Source: Candidatus Gastranaerophilales bacterium (GTDB taxonomy: Bacteria; Cyanobacteriota; Vampirovibrionia; Gastranaerophilales; Gastranaerophilaceae). Taken from it: 64,000 nucleotides of DNA. Position numbers and translations under genes: made by a program. Positions 1 to 7,822 of the stretch are shown piece after piece. The stretch covers positions 1 through 64,000 of the forward strand of contig CALVBD010000006.1 in NCBI GenBank assembly GCA_944325635.1, in the 5' to 3' direction. Position 1 is the first letter of the stretch. Each line of letters opens with the position of its first letter. The notes under the pieces are model-generated. The model saw only the letters and a list, made by a program, of their open reading frames with translations. It had not been told where the DNA came from and made no database searches.

Positions 1-330
1 CGCCCACGATTTTACTTTATTAAGGTTTTTTGGCTTGTTGGTAGCTTGCGCTACCTTCCCCTCCATTTTTCGATACTCAATCGAAAAACGGAGTCCTTGC
101 CAATCGCCCACGATTTTACTTTATTAAGGTTTTTTGGCTTGTTGGTAGCTTGCGCTACCTTCCCCTCCATTTTTCGATACTCAATCGAAAAACGGAGTCC
201 TTGCCAATCGCCCACGATTTTACTTTATTAAGGTTTTTTGGCTTGTTGGCAGCTTGCGCTACCTTCCCCTCCATTTTTCGATACTTAATCGAAAAACGGA
301 GTCCTTGCCAATCGCCCGCGCTTTTTTACT
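1..330. repeat. 104-bp tandem repeat, three full copies plus a partial fourth
   Basis: The unit starting CGCCCACGATTTTACTT begins at 1, 105 and 209, and a diverged partial copy starts at 313. The copies are nearly identical (GTAGCTTGCG against GCAGCTTGCG, CTCAATCG against CTTAATCG). Each unit holds two hairpins: GGTAGC-TTGC-GCTACC, and TTTTTCGAT-ACTCA-ATCGAAAAA. The period is not a multiple of three and apparent reading frames shift between copies, so I read it as non-coding. The array touches the window edge, so its true copy number is unknown. Confidence 0.9.
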
Positions 331-539
331 TGGTTGCTCGCATTAAACGGGTATGCTGTCGCTTCACCCTCTGCTCGCAATCCGCAAAGCTTAGCAAAAA
401 ACTTTATTATGTTACGAGTTTCGTTTTTCGCTTCGCATTTCTCGTTAGCTTTATTTAATTGTCAATTCTTTGACTTGCAGGCAGCTTGCGCCGACTCAAG
501 CTTACATTAGCTTAACATTAACATAGTCAGGCGTCAAGC
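331..539. other. Intergenic stretch with no recognisable gene
   Basis: This runs from the last partial tandem repeat to the stop codon of the first minus-strand gene. It contains short direct similarities such as TTTCGCTTCGC but no open frame with a ribosome binding site, no tRNA and no clear terminator. The phrase GCAGCTTGCGCCGACTCAAG near 483 faintly recalls the tandem repeat and the dispersed repeat further on. Confidence 0.5.
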
Positions 540-1247
540 TTAATATCTCATCGCATCCACTTGCCGCAAAATATCCTGTAATACAGAAACCAGTTTTGCA
601 GAAACCTCACGGATTTCCTGATTACCGTAAGCATCCAGCTTTTCCCTAATTTTTGCCATTTTAATAAGCAAATTACAGTCTAAATCCATATAATTTGAAG
701 CCTGTAAAATTATATATTCAGAAGCTTCAGGCACAAGATCTCCTTTAAGTCTTATCACTCCGCGGAAAATTACAAGTAATGTTTTTATAACATTATCAGC
801 AAGCTTTTTCATTTCGCCGTCAGAATTCATATTTAACAGATAACTGTTACGAAACTTTAGATATAAATTTTTTAACTCAGACTCACATTGAAGTCTCAAA
901 TAGTGCTTATCAACATTAATATCTTTAGCTAAATTCGTTCCATATACTACACGATGCTTATCTTTTATGTCGGAATATTCCAGTGCATACACATCAAAAG
1001 AAGAATACCATTCAGCCTTTCCCATAACAACCGGGATAGGGTTTTTAGCTTTTACCCATTTCTGTACAGGTTTAGAAATATTTTTCAAATCATCTGAAGT
1101 TAAGTGCTCCAAAACTATCATTAAATTTATGTTGGATTTCAAATTTTCAGGTTCTACTGATACCTGCGATCCAAACATGATAACCGATAAGAGGTTATCT
1201 CCGAGTATATCTTCTAACTGTTTAACAAATTTATCCAATTTAACCAT
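540..1247 (-). CDS. Nucleotidyltransferase-like protein with degenerate active site
   Basis: This 235-residue protein begins MVKLDKF. I chose the ATG at 1247 because AGGGAG precedes it at good spacing and it lies two bases after the upstream TPM gene's stop; an ATG at 1268 would overlap that gene. Residues 20-45 resemble the start of a MNT-type nucleotidyltransferase fold, with Gly26-Ser27 followed by hydrophobic strands. The metal-binding DxD expected about eleven residues later reads Asn39-Ile-Asn41. The rest is helical with no motif I recognise. It is probably a binding or regulatory pseudoenzyme co-transcribed with the TPM protein. The family call rests on the fold signature only. Confidence 0.6.
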   Translation of the reverse strand: MVKLDKFVKQLEDILGDNLLSVIMFGSQVSVEPENLKSNINLMIVLEHLTSDDLKNISKPVQKWVKAKNPIPVVMGKAEWYSSFDVYALEYSDIKDKHRVVYGTNLAKDINVDKHYLRLQCESELKNLYLKFRNSYLLNMNSDGEMKKLADNVIKTLLVIFRGVIRLKGDLVPEASEYIILQASNYMDLDCNLLIKMAKIREKLDAYGNQEIREVSAKLVSVLQDILRQVDAMRY

Positions 1248-1249
1248 AT

Positions 1250-1942
1250 TTACCAACTCCCTGAACATCCGCTTCCGCCAAAGCCTCCGCCTCCGCCAAA
1301 GCCGCCGAAACTACCGGCATTAAAGTGACCTCTGCGCCCGCGACCGCCGCCAAATAATGCACAAATAAAGATAAACGGCCAAGCCCAAAAAGGAATGTCC
1401 TCTTTTTTACCTGAAGAAGCAGACCTTGCCGGAACATTTCCGTATCTTGTAACTTTAACGTTTTCAGATACTGCAACAGCTCTTGCTAACATATAAGCAC
1501 CGCGGAAAATACCTTTTTCATATTGCCCTTCACGATAATAAGGCAAAATATCATAATCTCGAATTTCTTCAATTTTTCTGACGCCGACAGATTGCTCCAG
1601 TCCGGTTCCTAATTGAATACTCATCAAACGATCGCCTGTTGAGGTTAGAAAAACTACCCCATTATTTTTTACTTTATCGCCGAGCTTGTACTCTCTACCA
1701 ATTTGTATCGCAACACTATTAACATCCTGCCCGTTTAATGACGGAAGTGTAACAACAGCAATATCAGCACCGGTCTTTTTTTGCAAATCCCAGAGCATCA
1801 TATTTATATCATTTACACTCTGGTTAGATAAAACCTTAGCCTCATCAGCAACAAAACCGGTAAAGTTTAATTCAATAGCATTTGCCCCGAGACTTCCGAG
1901 CAATAACAAACCGACAATAAATAACCAGCACTTTTTTAGCAT
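1250..1942 (-). CDS. TPM-domain membrane protein (YgcG family)
   Basis: The protein has 230 residues. Residues 1-22 form a signal peptide ending GANA. Residues 27-150 match the TPM domain (FVADEAKVLSNQ, ADIAVVTLPSLNG, NNGVVFLTS). One membrane segment lies near 187-203 (FWAWPFIFICALF), followed by a glycine-rich tail ending SGCSGSW, the usual end of this family. TPM proteins sit on the outer side of the inner membrane; a phosphatase or chaperone-like role has been proposed for some members, but the substrate here is unknown. Transcription appears to start at or next to the ATG. The degenerate nucleotidyltransferase gene follows after two bases, so the two form an operon. Confidence 0.88.
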   Translation of the reverse strand: MLKKCWLFIVGLLLLGSLGANAIELNFTGFVADEAKVLSNQSVNDINMMLWDLQKKTGADIAVVTLPSLNGQDVNSVAIQIGREYKLGDKVKNNGVVFLTSTGDRLMSIQLGTGLEQSVGVRKIEEIRDYDILPYYREGQYEKGIFRGAYMLARAVAVSENVKVTRYGNVPARSASSGKKEDIPFWAWPFIFICALFGGGRGRRGHFNAGSFGGFGGGGGFGGSGCSGSW

Positions 1943-1978
1943 GGTTTTATCTTAACATTACAATATATATCTTGTCAA
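1943..1978 (-). promoter_or_regulatory. Promoter of TPM gene, leaderless type
   Basis: On the minus strand a perfect TTGACA (1973-1978) is followed by an 18-base spacer, TAAGAT (1949-1954), then AAAACC and the ATG. Six bases between -10 and ATG would place the transcript start on the start codon. No Shine-Dalgarno sequence is present. Confidence 0.6.
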
Positions 1979-1988
1979 TATGAATTAT

Positions 1989-2219
1989 TTACTTCGTATT
2001 AGAATGGCTGAAATGCGCCATTAGTTTTCCGAACCCGTTACGCATTTTGATAAACGGATTTGAAACATGTTTCTTCTCTTTTGATACAAACTTATCAGTT
2101 GTATCCATATTTTTAGGAATAGGTGTACCGTAATCTTTAGGCGGTTCAACTCTTAATGATTTTATAGCTGATCCAATTGTAGATACAGGATTGTCACAAA
2201 TTCCAAAAATTTTACCCAT
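1989..2219 (-). CDS. Small hypothetical protein
   Basis: This is a basic protein of 76 residues with no membrane segment, signal peptide or motif that I recognise. It starts MGKIFGICDNPV and is preceded by AAAGGAG seven bases before the ATG, a strong translation signal that supports it as real. It has many Lys, Pro and Ser residues and is probably soluble. It lies between the TPM gene and tRNA-Cys on the same strand, with about 30 bp to the tRNA. No function can be assigned. Confidence 0.6.
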   Translation of the reverse strand: MGKIFGICDNPVSTIGSAIKSLRVEPPKDYGTPIPKNMDTTDKFVSKEKKHVSNPFIKMRNGFGKLMAHFSHSNTK

Positions 2220-2249
2220 ATAATAACTCCTTTAATAAAATAATAAAAA

Positions 2250-2321
2250 AGGCGACACCCAGATTCGAACTGGGGGATAAGAGCTTTGCAGGCTCCTGCC
2301 TTACCACTTGGCCATGTCGCC
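2250..2321 (-). tRNA. tRNA-Cys (GCA)
   Basis: Read on the minus strand, the acceptor stem GGCGACA/TGTCGCC closes a full cloverleaf. The anticodon stem is GGAGC/GCTCT (one G-T pair) around loop CTGCAAA, giving anticodon GCA for cysteine. The T arm is CCCAG-TTCGAAT-CTGGG. The discriminator base is T (position 2250) and CCA is not encoded. Confidence 0.97.
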
Positions 2322-2374
2322 TCAACCTGTTCTTTTATGATAAAAAAGACATAACCTAATGTCAAGCCGCCACT

Positions 2375-2593
2375 TTACTCAAAGTCAAAAAGATCTCTAA
2401 ATGGAATATCCAGCGCATCCGAAAGTTTTATTAATGTTTTTAAACCCGGCTTATTTATATTTACTTCAATTTTACCGAGGTAATCTAAACTAATGCCGGA
2501 TTTTTCGGCGAGCTTTTCCTGCGTCAAATGAGCGTTTTCCCGAAGCGTTTTTATACGTTTCCCCAACTTTTTATAAAATTCAGCCTCATCCAT
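2375..2593 (-). CDS. XRE-family helix-turn-helix regulator
   Basis: The protein has 72 residues and is almost entirely a Cro/C1-type HTH domain (residues 8-65: LGKRIKTLRENAHLTQEKLAEKSGIS ... KIEVNINKPGLKTLIKLSDALDI in order). The recognition helix region is SGISLDYLGKIE. There is no extra sensory domain, as is usual for small autoregulators. It is divergent from the prepilin gene starting at 2690, and the gap between them carries three ACTGG half-sites including a perfect inverted repeat. It may repress itself and perhaps the prepilin; that link is inference. Confidence 0.9.
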   Translation of the reverse strand: MDEAEFYKKLGKRIKTLRENAHLTQEKLAEKSGISLDYLGKIEVNINKPGLKTLIKLSDALDIPFRDLFDFE

Positions 2594-2601
2594 TTGTCAA
2601 T

Positions 2602-2649
2602 TTTACTGGATATAACATCGGGTTATTACTGGAAAAACTCCAGTAATAA
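2602..2649. promoter_or_regulatory. Candidate operator between XRE gene and prepilin
   Basis: A perfect 10-bp inverted repeat, TTATTACTGG (2623-2632) and CCAGTAATAA (2640-2649), is separated by seven bases. A further TTTACTGGATATAA half-site lies at about 2602. This arrangement suits a dimeric HTH regulator binding between two divergent starts. A hairpin in RNA is an alternative reading. Confidence 0.5.
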
Positions 2650-2689
2650 TTTTCAGGAACATAATTTATTATGTATTAGAAGGACATTT

Positions 2690-3359
2690 ATGAAAAAGGC
2701 TTTTACTCTGGCTGAAGTTCTAATAACACTCGGAATTATAGGCGTTGTAGCTGCGATGACACTGCCTAGCTTAGTCGGAAATTATAAGAAAAAAGTTACG
2801 GTTACAAGATTAAAAAAAATTCTACTCTACAATGCAGCAGGCAATTCAGTTAGCAGAAAAAGATTACGGTGATATTGAGTATTGGATGCCGCCGCAAGAA
2901 GCTGCTAGCAACAGCACAGAATTTGAAAAATGGTTTAATAAATATCTGGCAAAAAGCTTTAAAATAATTTCACAAAAATCATTGGACTCTGCATATTATG
3001 AAGTAGGTTTAGCAGACGGAAGCGGTTTTGTCACATATTCTACAACGACATCAAGAATTTATTTCTTCTTCTGCACAGAACTACGATACTGCGGCATAGA
3101 ACGATATGATGGGCAAAACTCATTTTTGTTTATGTTAGGGAAAATTAATAACAAATATAAATTTGTGACATCTAATGTAGAATATCAAACAGCAAGCAGA
3201 GAAAAACTCCTTGAGAAATGTAAATATGGAAACACTGATAATGCGGATGTAAGTATAGCAGCTAAACGCCATGCCTGTGCAAGACTTATTGAATACGACG
3301 GCTGGGAAATTAAAGACGACTATCCGTGGAGGCAGACAATACTGGAACCCAAAGATTAA
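2690..3359 (+). pseudogene. Type IV prepilin-like protein, frameshifted at an A8 run
   Basis: ATG at 2690 follows AGAAGGA at six bases. The first frame gives MKKA-FTLAEVLITLGIIGVVAAMTLPSL, a class III-type signal with Ala before the cleavage point and Glu at +5, then YKKKVTVTRLKKI. After the A8 run at 2812-2819 this frame ends within about 50 bases. Removing one A (A7) gives LKKFYSTMQQAIQLAEKDYGD and joins the long downstream frame to 3359, for about 222 residues. The downstream part starts like the usual post-helix segment of these pilins. It may be a mutation, slippage-prone switch or sequencing error. Processing would be by prepilin peptidase at the inner membrane. Confidence 0.8.
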
Positions 3360-3366
3360 TAAAAAA

Positions 3367-3393
3367 AGAACCGCCATTTCTGACGGTTCTTCT
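3367..3393. terminator. Terminator between prepilin and adhE (bidirectional)
   Basis: AGAACCG (3367-3373) pairs with CGGTTCT (3384-3390). A-rich sequence precedes it and TCTTTTATTT follows it, so it could stop transcripts from both convergent genes. Confidence 0.75.
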
Positions 3394-3410
3394 TTTATTT
3401 GTTTCGCGAA

Positions 3411-6086
3411 CTATTTTTTAGTATCGTAGTAATCTCTTACAACACCTTCGTAAGCGTCTTTGTAGATTGCTTTAATATCTTCCATCAACGGATAAGCCGG
3501 GTTAGCACCTGTGCACTGATCGTCGAATGCCAATTCAACCATTTCGTCTAATTTAGCGTTGAAGTCAGCTTCTTTAACCCCAAAGTCTTTGATTGAATTT
3601 GGAAGATTTACTGCCTTCATCAATTTGTCGATAGCTTCAATCAACAATTCGACTTTTTCATCATCGTTCTTACCGCCTAAGCCAAGTTCATCTGCAATCT
3701 GACCATATTTAGCTTTTGCATTAGGGAACTTGTATTGAGGGAAGATACATTGTTTTTTCGGACAATCAACTGCGTTGTATTTGATTACCTGTCTGATTAA
3801 CAATGCGTTAGCAACACCGTGCGGTACATTGAACATAGCACCGAGTTTGTGAGCCATTGAGTGGCACAAACCTAAGAATGCGTTTGCAAATGCCATACCT
3901 GCAATAGTTGCTGCATAGTGCATTTTTTCTCTTGCAATCGGATCGTTTGCTCCTTCAGCCCAAGATCTTTCAAGGTATCTGAATACGAGTTTTGTAGCTT
4001 CCAATGCATTTGAATTTGTGAAGTTTGTAGCCATAGCAGATACGTAAGCTTCGATTGAGTGAACCAAAGCGTCAATACCTGATGCAGCTGTCAAACCTTT
4101 TGGCATACCGTCAACAAAGTTAGGGTCGATGATTGCCATATTCGGTGTCAATGCGTAATCAGCGATTGCGTATTTTACGTGAGTTTCATCGTCTGTAATG
4201 ATTGCAAACGGTGTAACTTCAGAACCTGTACCTGATGTTGTAGGAATTGCAACCATTGTTGCTTTTTTACCTAATTCAGGAATTCTGCAGATTCTCTTTC
4301 TGATATCCATAAATCTCATAGAGATGTCTTCGAATACTGTGTCAGGCTGTTCATACATTAACCACATAATTTTAGCAGCATCCATCGGAGAACCGCCACC
4401 GAGTGAGATGATTACATCAGGTTCATAAGGTCTGATGATTTCCATAGCCTGATTGATTGTTGATAATGTAGGATCCGGTTTAACATCAAAGAAAATCTGG
4501 TGGTCAATACCGATTTCATCCAATACATTAACGATGCTGTCAACAGCGCCTGAATTGAACAAGAATCTGTCAGTTACAATAAAGGCACGTTTTTTGCCTT
4601 GGAGTTCACGGAGAGCTAAATCAACAGCACCTCTCTTGAAGTAAACTTTAGGCGGAACTTTAAACCAGAGCATATTTTCTCTCCTTTCTGCAACTGTCTT
4701 GTAGTTCAATAAGTTTTCAACGCCGATATTACCTGAAACAGCGTTTTTACCCCAAGAACCGCATCCGAGAGAAAGTGACGGTTCAAGTTTGAAGTTGTAT
4801 AAGTCACCGATACCGCCCTGTGCTGATGGTGAGTTGATTAATACACGGCAAGCAGGCATTCTTTCTGCGAATTTGTCAACTCTTTCCTGGCTGCGGGTAT
4901 CTGTGTAAAGGTCTGCAGAGTGGCCTGCACCGCCTTTTGAAACGAGTTCGTAAGTCATTTCTGTTGCTTCTTCGAAATCTTTTGCTCTGTACATTGTTAA
5001 TACAGGAGACAATTTTTCTCTTGAGAACGGATCATCCCAGTCAACTTTCGGTCTTTCAGCAAGGATAATTTTTGCAGTCTGAGGAATTTTAAATCCTGCA
5101 AGTTCTGCAATTTTGTGAGCCGGCTGACCTACGATTGCAGGGTGAGCAGTACCACGTTTCGGATCAATAAACGGAAGATCAATCATTTTCTTTTCTTCCG
5201 CAGCATTGATGAGGTATGCACCTCTGTATATGAATTCTTTTTTAACTTCTTCGTAAACACTGTCAACAACAATAACTGATTGTTCAGAAGCACAAATCAT
5301 ACCGTTATCGAAAGTTTTTGACATCATAATTGAAGAAACAGCCATTTTAATATCTGCGGTTTCGTCAATAACAGCAGCAGCGTTACCAGGGCCTACACCT
5401 AATGCAGGGTTGCCTGATGAATATGCAGCAGTAACCATGCCAGGGCCGCCTGTTGCCAAAATGCAAGAAATATCTTTGTGTTTCATTAATTGATTTGATA
5501 AGTCAATTGACGGAACATCAATCCATCCGATAATATCTTCCGGAGCACCTGCTTTAACAGCAGCTTCAAGAACTATTCTTGCAGCTTCAATTGTACATTT
5601 TGTTGCTCTCGGGTGTGGGGAAAAGATAATAGCGTTTCTTGTTTTCAAAGCAATTAATGATTTGAAAATTGCAGTAGAAGTCGGGTTAGTTGTAGGAATA
5701 ATACCTGCAATAACGCCGAGGGGTTCTGCAACAACCTTAATACCGTTTGCTTTGTCTTCTTTGATGATTCCGCAAGTTTTTACATTTTTATGTTTGTTAT
5801 AAATGTATTCTGATGCGAAGTGGTTTTTGATAATTTTATCTTCAAGAACACCCATACCGGTTTCTTCAACAGCCATTCTTGCTAAAGGAATACGTGCTTT
5901 ATCTGCAGCTGTAGCAGCAGCTTTGAAAATTGCATCCACCTGTTCCTGAGTAAAATTAGAATAAATTTTTTGAGCCTTTTTAACTCTTTCAATAAGCAAT
6001 TCCAATTGCTCTGCGTTGTCAACCAGACTGGACTTATTTAAAGTCTTTTCCAGATTTTCAACGGTCTTTTTGCTTTTTGTTGTCAT
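3411..6086 (-). CDS. adhE: Bifunctional acetaldehyde/alcohol dehydrogenase
   Basis: At 891 residues this has the normal length of AdhE. The N-terminal aldehyde dehydrogenase half (about 1-450) has GIIPTTNPTST and the catalytic cysteine near residue 265 in GMICASEQ. The C-terminal iron alcohol dehydrogenase half (about 470-880) has GGGSPMDAAK, PTTSGTGSEVTPF and the metal-ligand region HSMAHKLGAMFNVPHG. It reduces acetyl-CoA to acetaldehyde and then to ethanol, re-oxidising two NADH during fermentation; the enzyme forms cytoplasmic filaments (spirosomes) in other bacteria. AAAGGAG lies ahead of the ATG. The upstream region carries a Rex-like operator, so NADH/NAD+ control is likely. It is monocistronic and bounded by a terminator. 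Confidence 0.98.
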   Translation of the reverse strand: MTTKSKKTVENLEKTLNKSSLVDNAEQLELLIERVKKAQKIYSNFTQEQVDAIFKAAATAADKARIPLARMAVEETGMGVLEDKIIKNHFASEYIYNKHKNVKTCGIIKEDKANGIKVVAEPLGVIAGIIPTTNPTSTAIFKSLIALKTRNAIIFSPHPRATKCTIEAARIVLEAAVKAGAPEDIIGWIDVPSIDLSNQLMKHKDISCILATGGPGMVTAAYSSGNPALGVGPGNAAAVIDETADIKMAVSSIMMSKTFDNGMICASEQSVIVVDSVYEEVKKEFIYRGAYLINAAEEKKMIDLPFIDPKRGTAHPAIVGQPAHKIAELAGFKIPQTAKIILAERPKVDWDDPFSREKLSPVLTMYRAKDFEEATEMTYELVSKGGAGHSADLYTDTRSQERVDKFAERMPACRVLINSPSAQGGIGDLYNFKLEPSLSLGCGSWGKNAVSGNIGVENLLNYKTVAERRENMLWFKVPPKVYFKRGAVDLALRELQGKKRAFIVTDRFLFNSGAVDSIVNVLDEIGIDHQIFFDVKPDPTLSTINQAMEIIRPYEPDVIISLGGGSPMDAAKIMWLMYEQPDTVFEDISMRFMDIRKRICRIPELGKKATMVAIPTTSGTGSEVTPFAIITDDETHVKYAIADYALTPNMAIIDPNFVDGMPKGLTAASGIDALVHSIEAYVSAMATNFTNSNALEATKLVFRYLERSWAEGANDPIAREKMHYAATIAGMAFANAFLGLCHSMAHKLGAMFNVPHGVANALLIRQVIKYNAVDCPKKQCIFPQYKFPNAKAKYGQIADELGLGGKNDDEKVELLIEAIDKLMKAVNLPNSIKDFGVKEADFNAKLDEMVELAFDDQCTGANPAYPLMEDIKAIYKDAYEGVVRDYYDTKK

Positions 6087-6146
6087 AAGTTTTTTCTCCT
6101 TTAAGTAACTTATTGATTGCTATTTATTTAATTCCGTGTTGTTATA

Positions 6147-6194
6147 ATATTAACAAGAGAGTAACAGAATTTCAATTCGTGATTTATTTCACAA
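6147..6194 (-). promoter_or_regulatory. adhE promoter with Rex-like operator
   Basis: On the minus strand TTGAAA (6170-6175), a 17-base spacer and TAATAT (6147-6152) form a promoter. Just upstream, 6177-6194 reads TCGTGATTTATTTCACAA on the plus strand; against the Rex consensus half-sites TTGTGA-N6-TCACAA it matches 11 of 12 positions. The same sequence also fits a CRP-type TGTGA-N6-TCACA site with one mismatch. adhE is a classic Rex target in other anaerobes. Confidence 0.6.
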
Positions 6195-6313
6195 TTACAT
6201 TTTATAGCAAATATTCGCAAAAAGCAAGTGTATTTTTTACAATCTTTATCTATTTTTAATATTTACACTAACCGGATGAAAACTTTTGTCCTGTCGTGCG
6301 TTATACTTCTTTT

Positions 6314-7018
6314 ATGAATGATTTTTCAAGAAAAGTTAAATATTTTATACTCGGATTACGCGAAAAGTTTCTCTCAACAATGCTTTCAAAGCATCTTGAT
6401 ACTAGTTTTACTAACTCCACCTCCAAAACAATTATATCAAGTACCGAAACAGTTAATTTCTCGTCAGAAACAGAAAAAAATATTAAACTTGTTGAAGAAA
6501 ATGTGGCTGAGATAATGAAAGCATGCGGCAATAATCCGCAAAAATATATTGAATATATAGAAGCAGAAGGTACAAAGGTTTTCAGAGTCGTAAACGCACA
6601 GAAAATCCTAGAAAAAATTAACGAGAATGAGGGTCTCATAACCGAACTTAAAGGAAGAAAAGCTTTTTATTTAAACTTTGCACTCAGACAAGGATTCTCA
6701 ACAATATTTAAACCAGCTATAGTTATGAGTATCGGCGAAATTGAACCATATTACATGTTAAGAGAATTCTACAAATGGTACTCATTAAAAAAAGGGCTTC
6801 CGGGTTTTAATTTTTCAGCGCAGGAAAACTTCAAAAAATATCTAAAAAACATAAATGATCCGTCACTAAAAAAACTCAATTACAAAGCAATGCTTGAACT
6901 AAAAGAAGCAATCGCCAGAGACAGTGAAGCAAACGAATTTGTAATAAATACAGTTAAAGCCGCTGAAGGCGCCAAAAAGGCTTTTAAAAACCTCAACGAC
7001 GGCGGTACCAACATATAA
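6314..7018 (+). CDS. Hypothetical protein, helical
   Basis: The protein has 234 residues and I do not recognise it. It begins MNDFSRKVKYF; a GTG six codons earlier (6296) is less likely because TATACT (6302-6307) lies exactly six bases before the ATG, suggesting a leaderless transcript, and there is no ribosome binding site for either start. Residues 30-55 are Ser/Thr-rich; the rest is charged and mostly helical (EKNIKLVEENVAEIMK, LKELNYKAML-type segments) with no clear transmembrane helix. It has no partner gene on its strand and is followed by a region containing a minus-strand terminator and a dispersed repeat. Confidence 0.65.
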   Translation: MNDFSRKVKYFILGLREKFLSTMLSKHLDTSFTNSTSKTIISSTETVNFSSETEKNIKLVEENVAEIMKACGNNPQKYIEYIEAEGTKVFRVVNAQKILEKINENEGLITELKGRKAFYLNFALRQGFSTIFKPAIVMSIGEIEPYYMLREFYKWYSLKKGLPGFNFSAQENFKKYLKNINDPSLKKLNYKAMLELKEAIARDSEANEFVINTVKAAEGAKKAFKNLNDGGTNI

Positions 7019-7041
7019 AAAGAGGGCACATCCTGCCCTCT
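7016..7041 (-). terminator. Minus-strand terminator downstream of rhodanese and repeat
   Basis: On the minus strand AGAGGGCA (7041-7034) pairs with TGCCCTCT (7028-7021) around a five-base loop and is followed by TTTTTATAT. The plus strand lacks a T run after the hairpin. Confidence 0.7.
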
Positions 7042-7054
7042 CTAAACTATGACA

Positions 7055-7245
7055 AAACCTTTCATATTTGTCCGGGAAAATTTAGCGCCCGCAGTAGTAA
7101 AGCAAAAATTTTGCGTGGCGTTAAAAAAACGGTTTACGAACTAAGGCAAAACATGCTTACCTGAGAGCAAAGCCGTGCGGCCTATTAAATGCGAGCCCCC
7201 TCCTCAGGTGAGAGTTGCACGAATGCGTTGAGCCGACACAAAATA
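7055..7245 (-). repeat. Diverged copy of dispersed intergenic repeat with an insert
   Basis: Read on the minus strand, GTGTCGGCTCAACGC ... CGTGCA ... CTCACCT and later CGCCAC-CAAAA ... AAATTTTCCCGGACAAAT match the copies at 8529 and 16121 in the same order. About 85-90 extra bases sit between the two halves and include a perfect inverted repeat ACCTGAG/CTCAGGT (7159-7165 and 7203-7209). It lies between convergent genes. A structured RNA is also possible, but I could not match it to tmRNA, 6S, SRP or RNase P RNA. Confidence 0.5.
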
Positions 7246-7266
7246 GCGGAACAAAATCAGATTATT

Positions 7267-7647
7267 CTATGTGGTAACAAACCTGAAATCCTCTTTCCAA
7301 CTTTTAAATCCGCCTTTAAGAATCATGCAGGGATATCCATAATCAGACAATATCAGGGCTGCTTTTTCTGCAAGGTCGCAATACCCGTTATATGAATAAA
7401 CTACAGTTGTACCGTTTTTGTCGAGTTTGCTTAAGTTATCAGCAAGTTCATCCTTAGGGATTGACACAGCATTAGGAATATGAGAAACCTCATAATCTGC
7501 AGAAAGCCTGACATCAAGCAGTGTCACATCTCCTTCAGCCATAAGATTTTTTAAATCTACAGGCCCTGTGGTAAACGCTAAAGACTCCTCAAAAAACTTT
7601 TTAGCACGAGCAGTGTCAAATCGGATTTGTTTAATTTTATCATCCAT
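7267..7647 (-). CDS. Rhodanese-like domain protein
   Basis: This is a single rhodanese domain of 126 residues: GDVTLLDVRLSADYEVSHIPNA is the typical N-terminal half, followed by VVYSYNGYCDLAEKAALIL and GYPCMILKGGFKSW. Rhodaneses carry sulfur on a loop cysteine. Here the usual first loop position (VVYC) is Ser, while a second cysteine is kept in NGYC, as in relatives with VVYCxxxxC loops, so activity cannot be assumed. It is probably cytoplasmic, with no signal peptide. Its start is supported by GGAAAGGAT upstream. It is transcribed toward the dispersed repeat and a terminator. Confidence 0.88.
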   Translation of the reverse strand: MDDKIKQIRFDTARAKKFFEESLAFTTGPVDLKNLMAEGDVTLLDVRLSADYEVSHIPNAVSIPKDELADNLSKLDKNGTTVVYSYNGYCDLAEKAALILSDYGYPCMILKGGFKSWKEDFRFVTT

Positions 7648-7822
7648 ATTATTTATCCTTTCCCTTTTAATAATTTGGCACCTGAACTATATAAGTCGTT
7701 AATGCCTTAAATTCTTTCAAGAGAAAGGATAAAATAATTTATGGAATTTGTTATCTGGTAATATGGAGTATATTCTTATCAGTGAATAGGGGTAAATGAA
7801 TATTTGTTTAACAACAGGTGAA

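Noticed and set aside
1-330. CRISPR array
   Set aside because: Units are 104 bp and directly adjacent with no variable spacers, and no cas genes are present.
46-458. Open frames across the tandem repeat encoding MRYLPLHFSILNRK-like peptides
   Set aside because: The unit is 104 bp, not a multiple of three, there is no ribosome binding site, and the frames are by-products of the repeat.
7042-7266. tmRNA, 6S RNA, SRP RNA or RNase P RNA
   Set aside because: The GC-rich folded look invited this, but none of the diagnostic blocks of those RNAs is present, and much of it matches the dispersed repeat.
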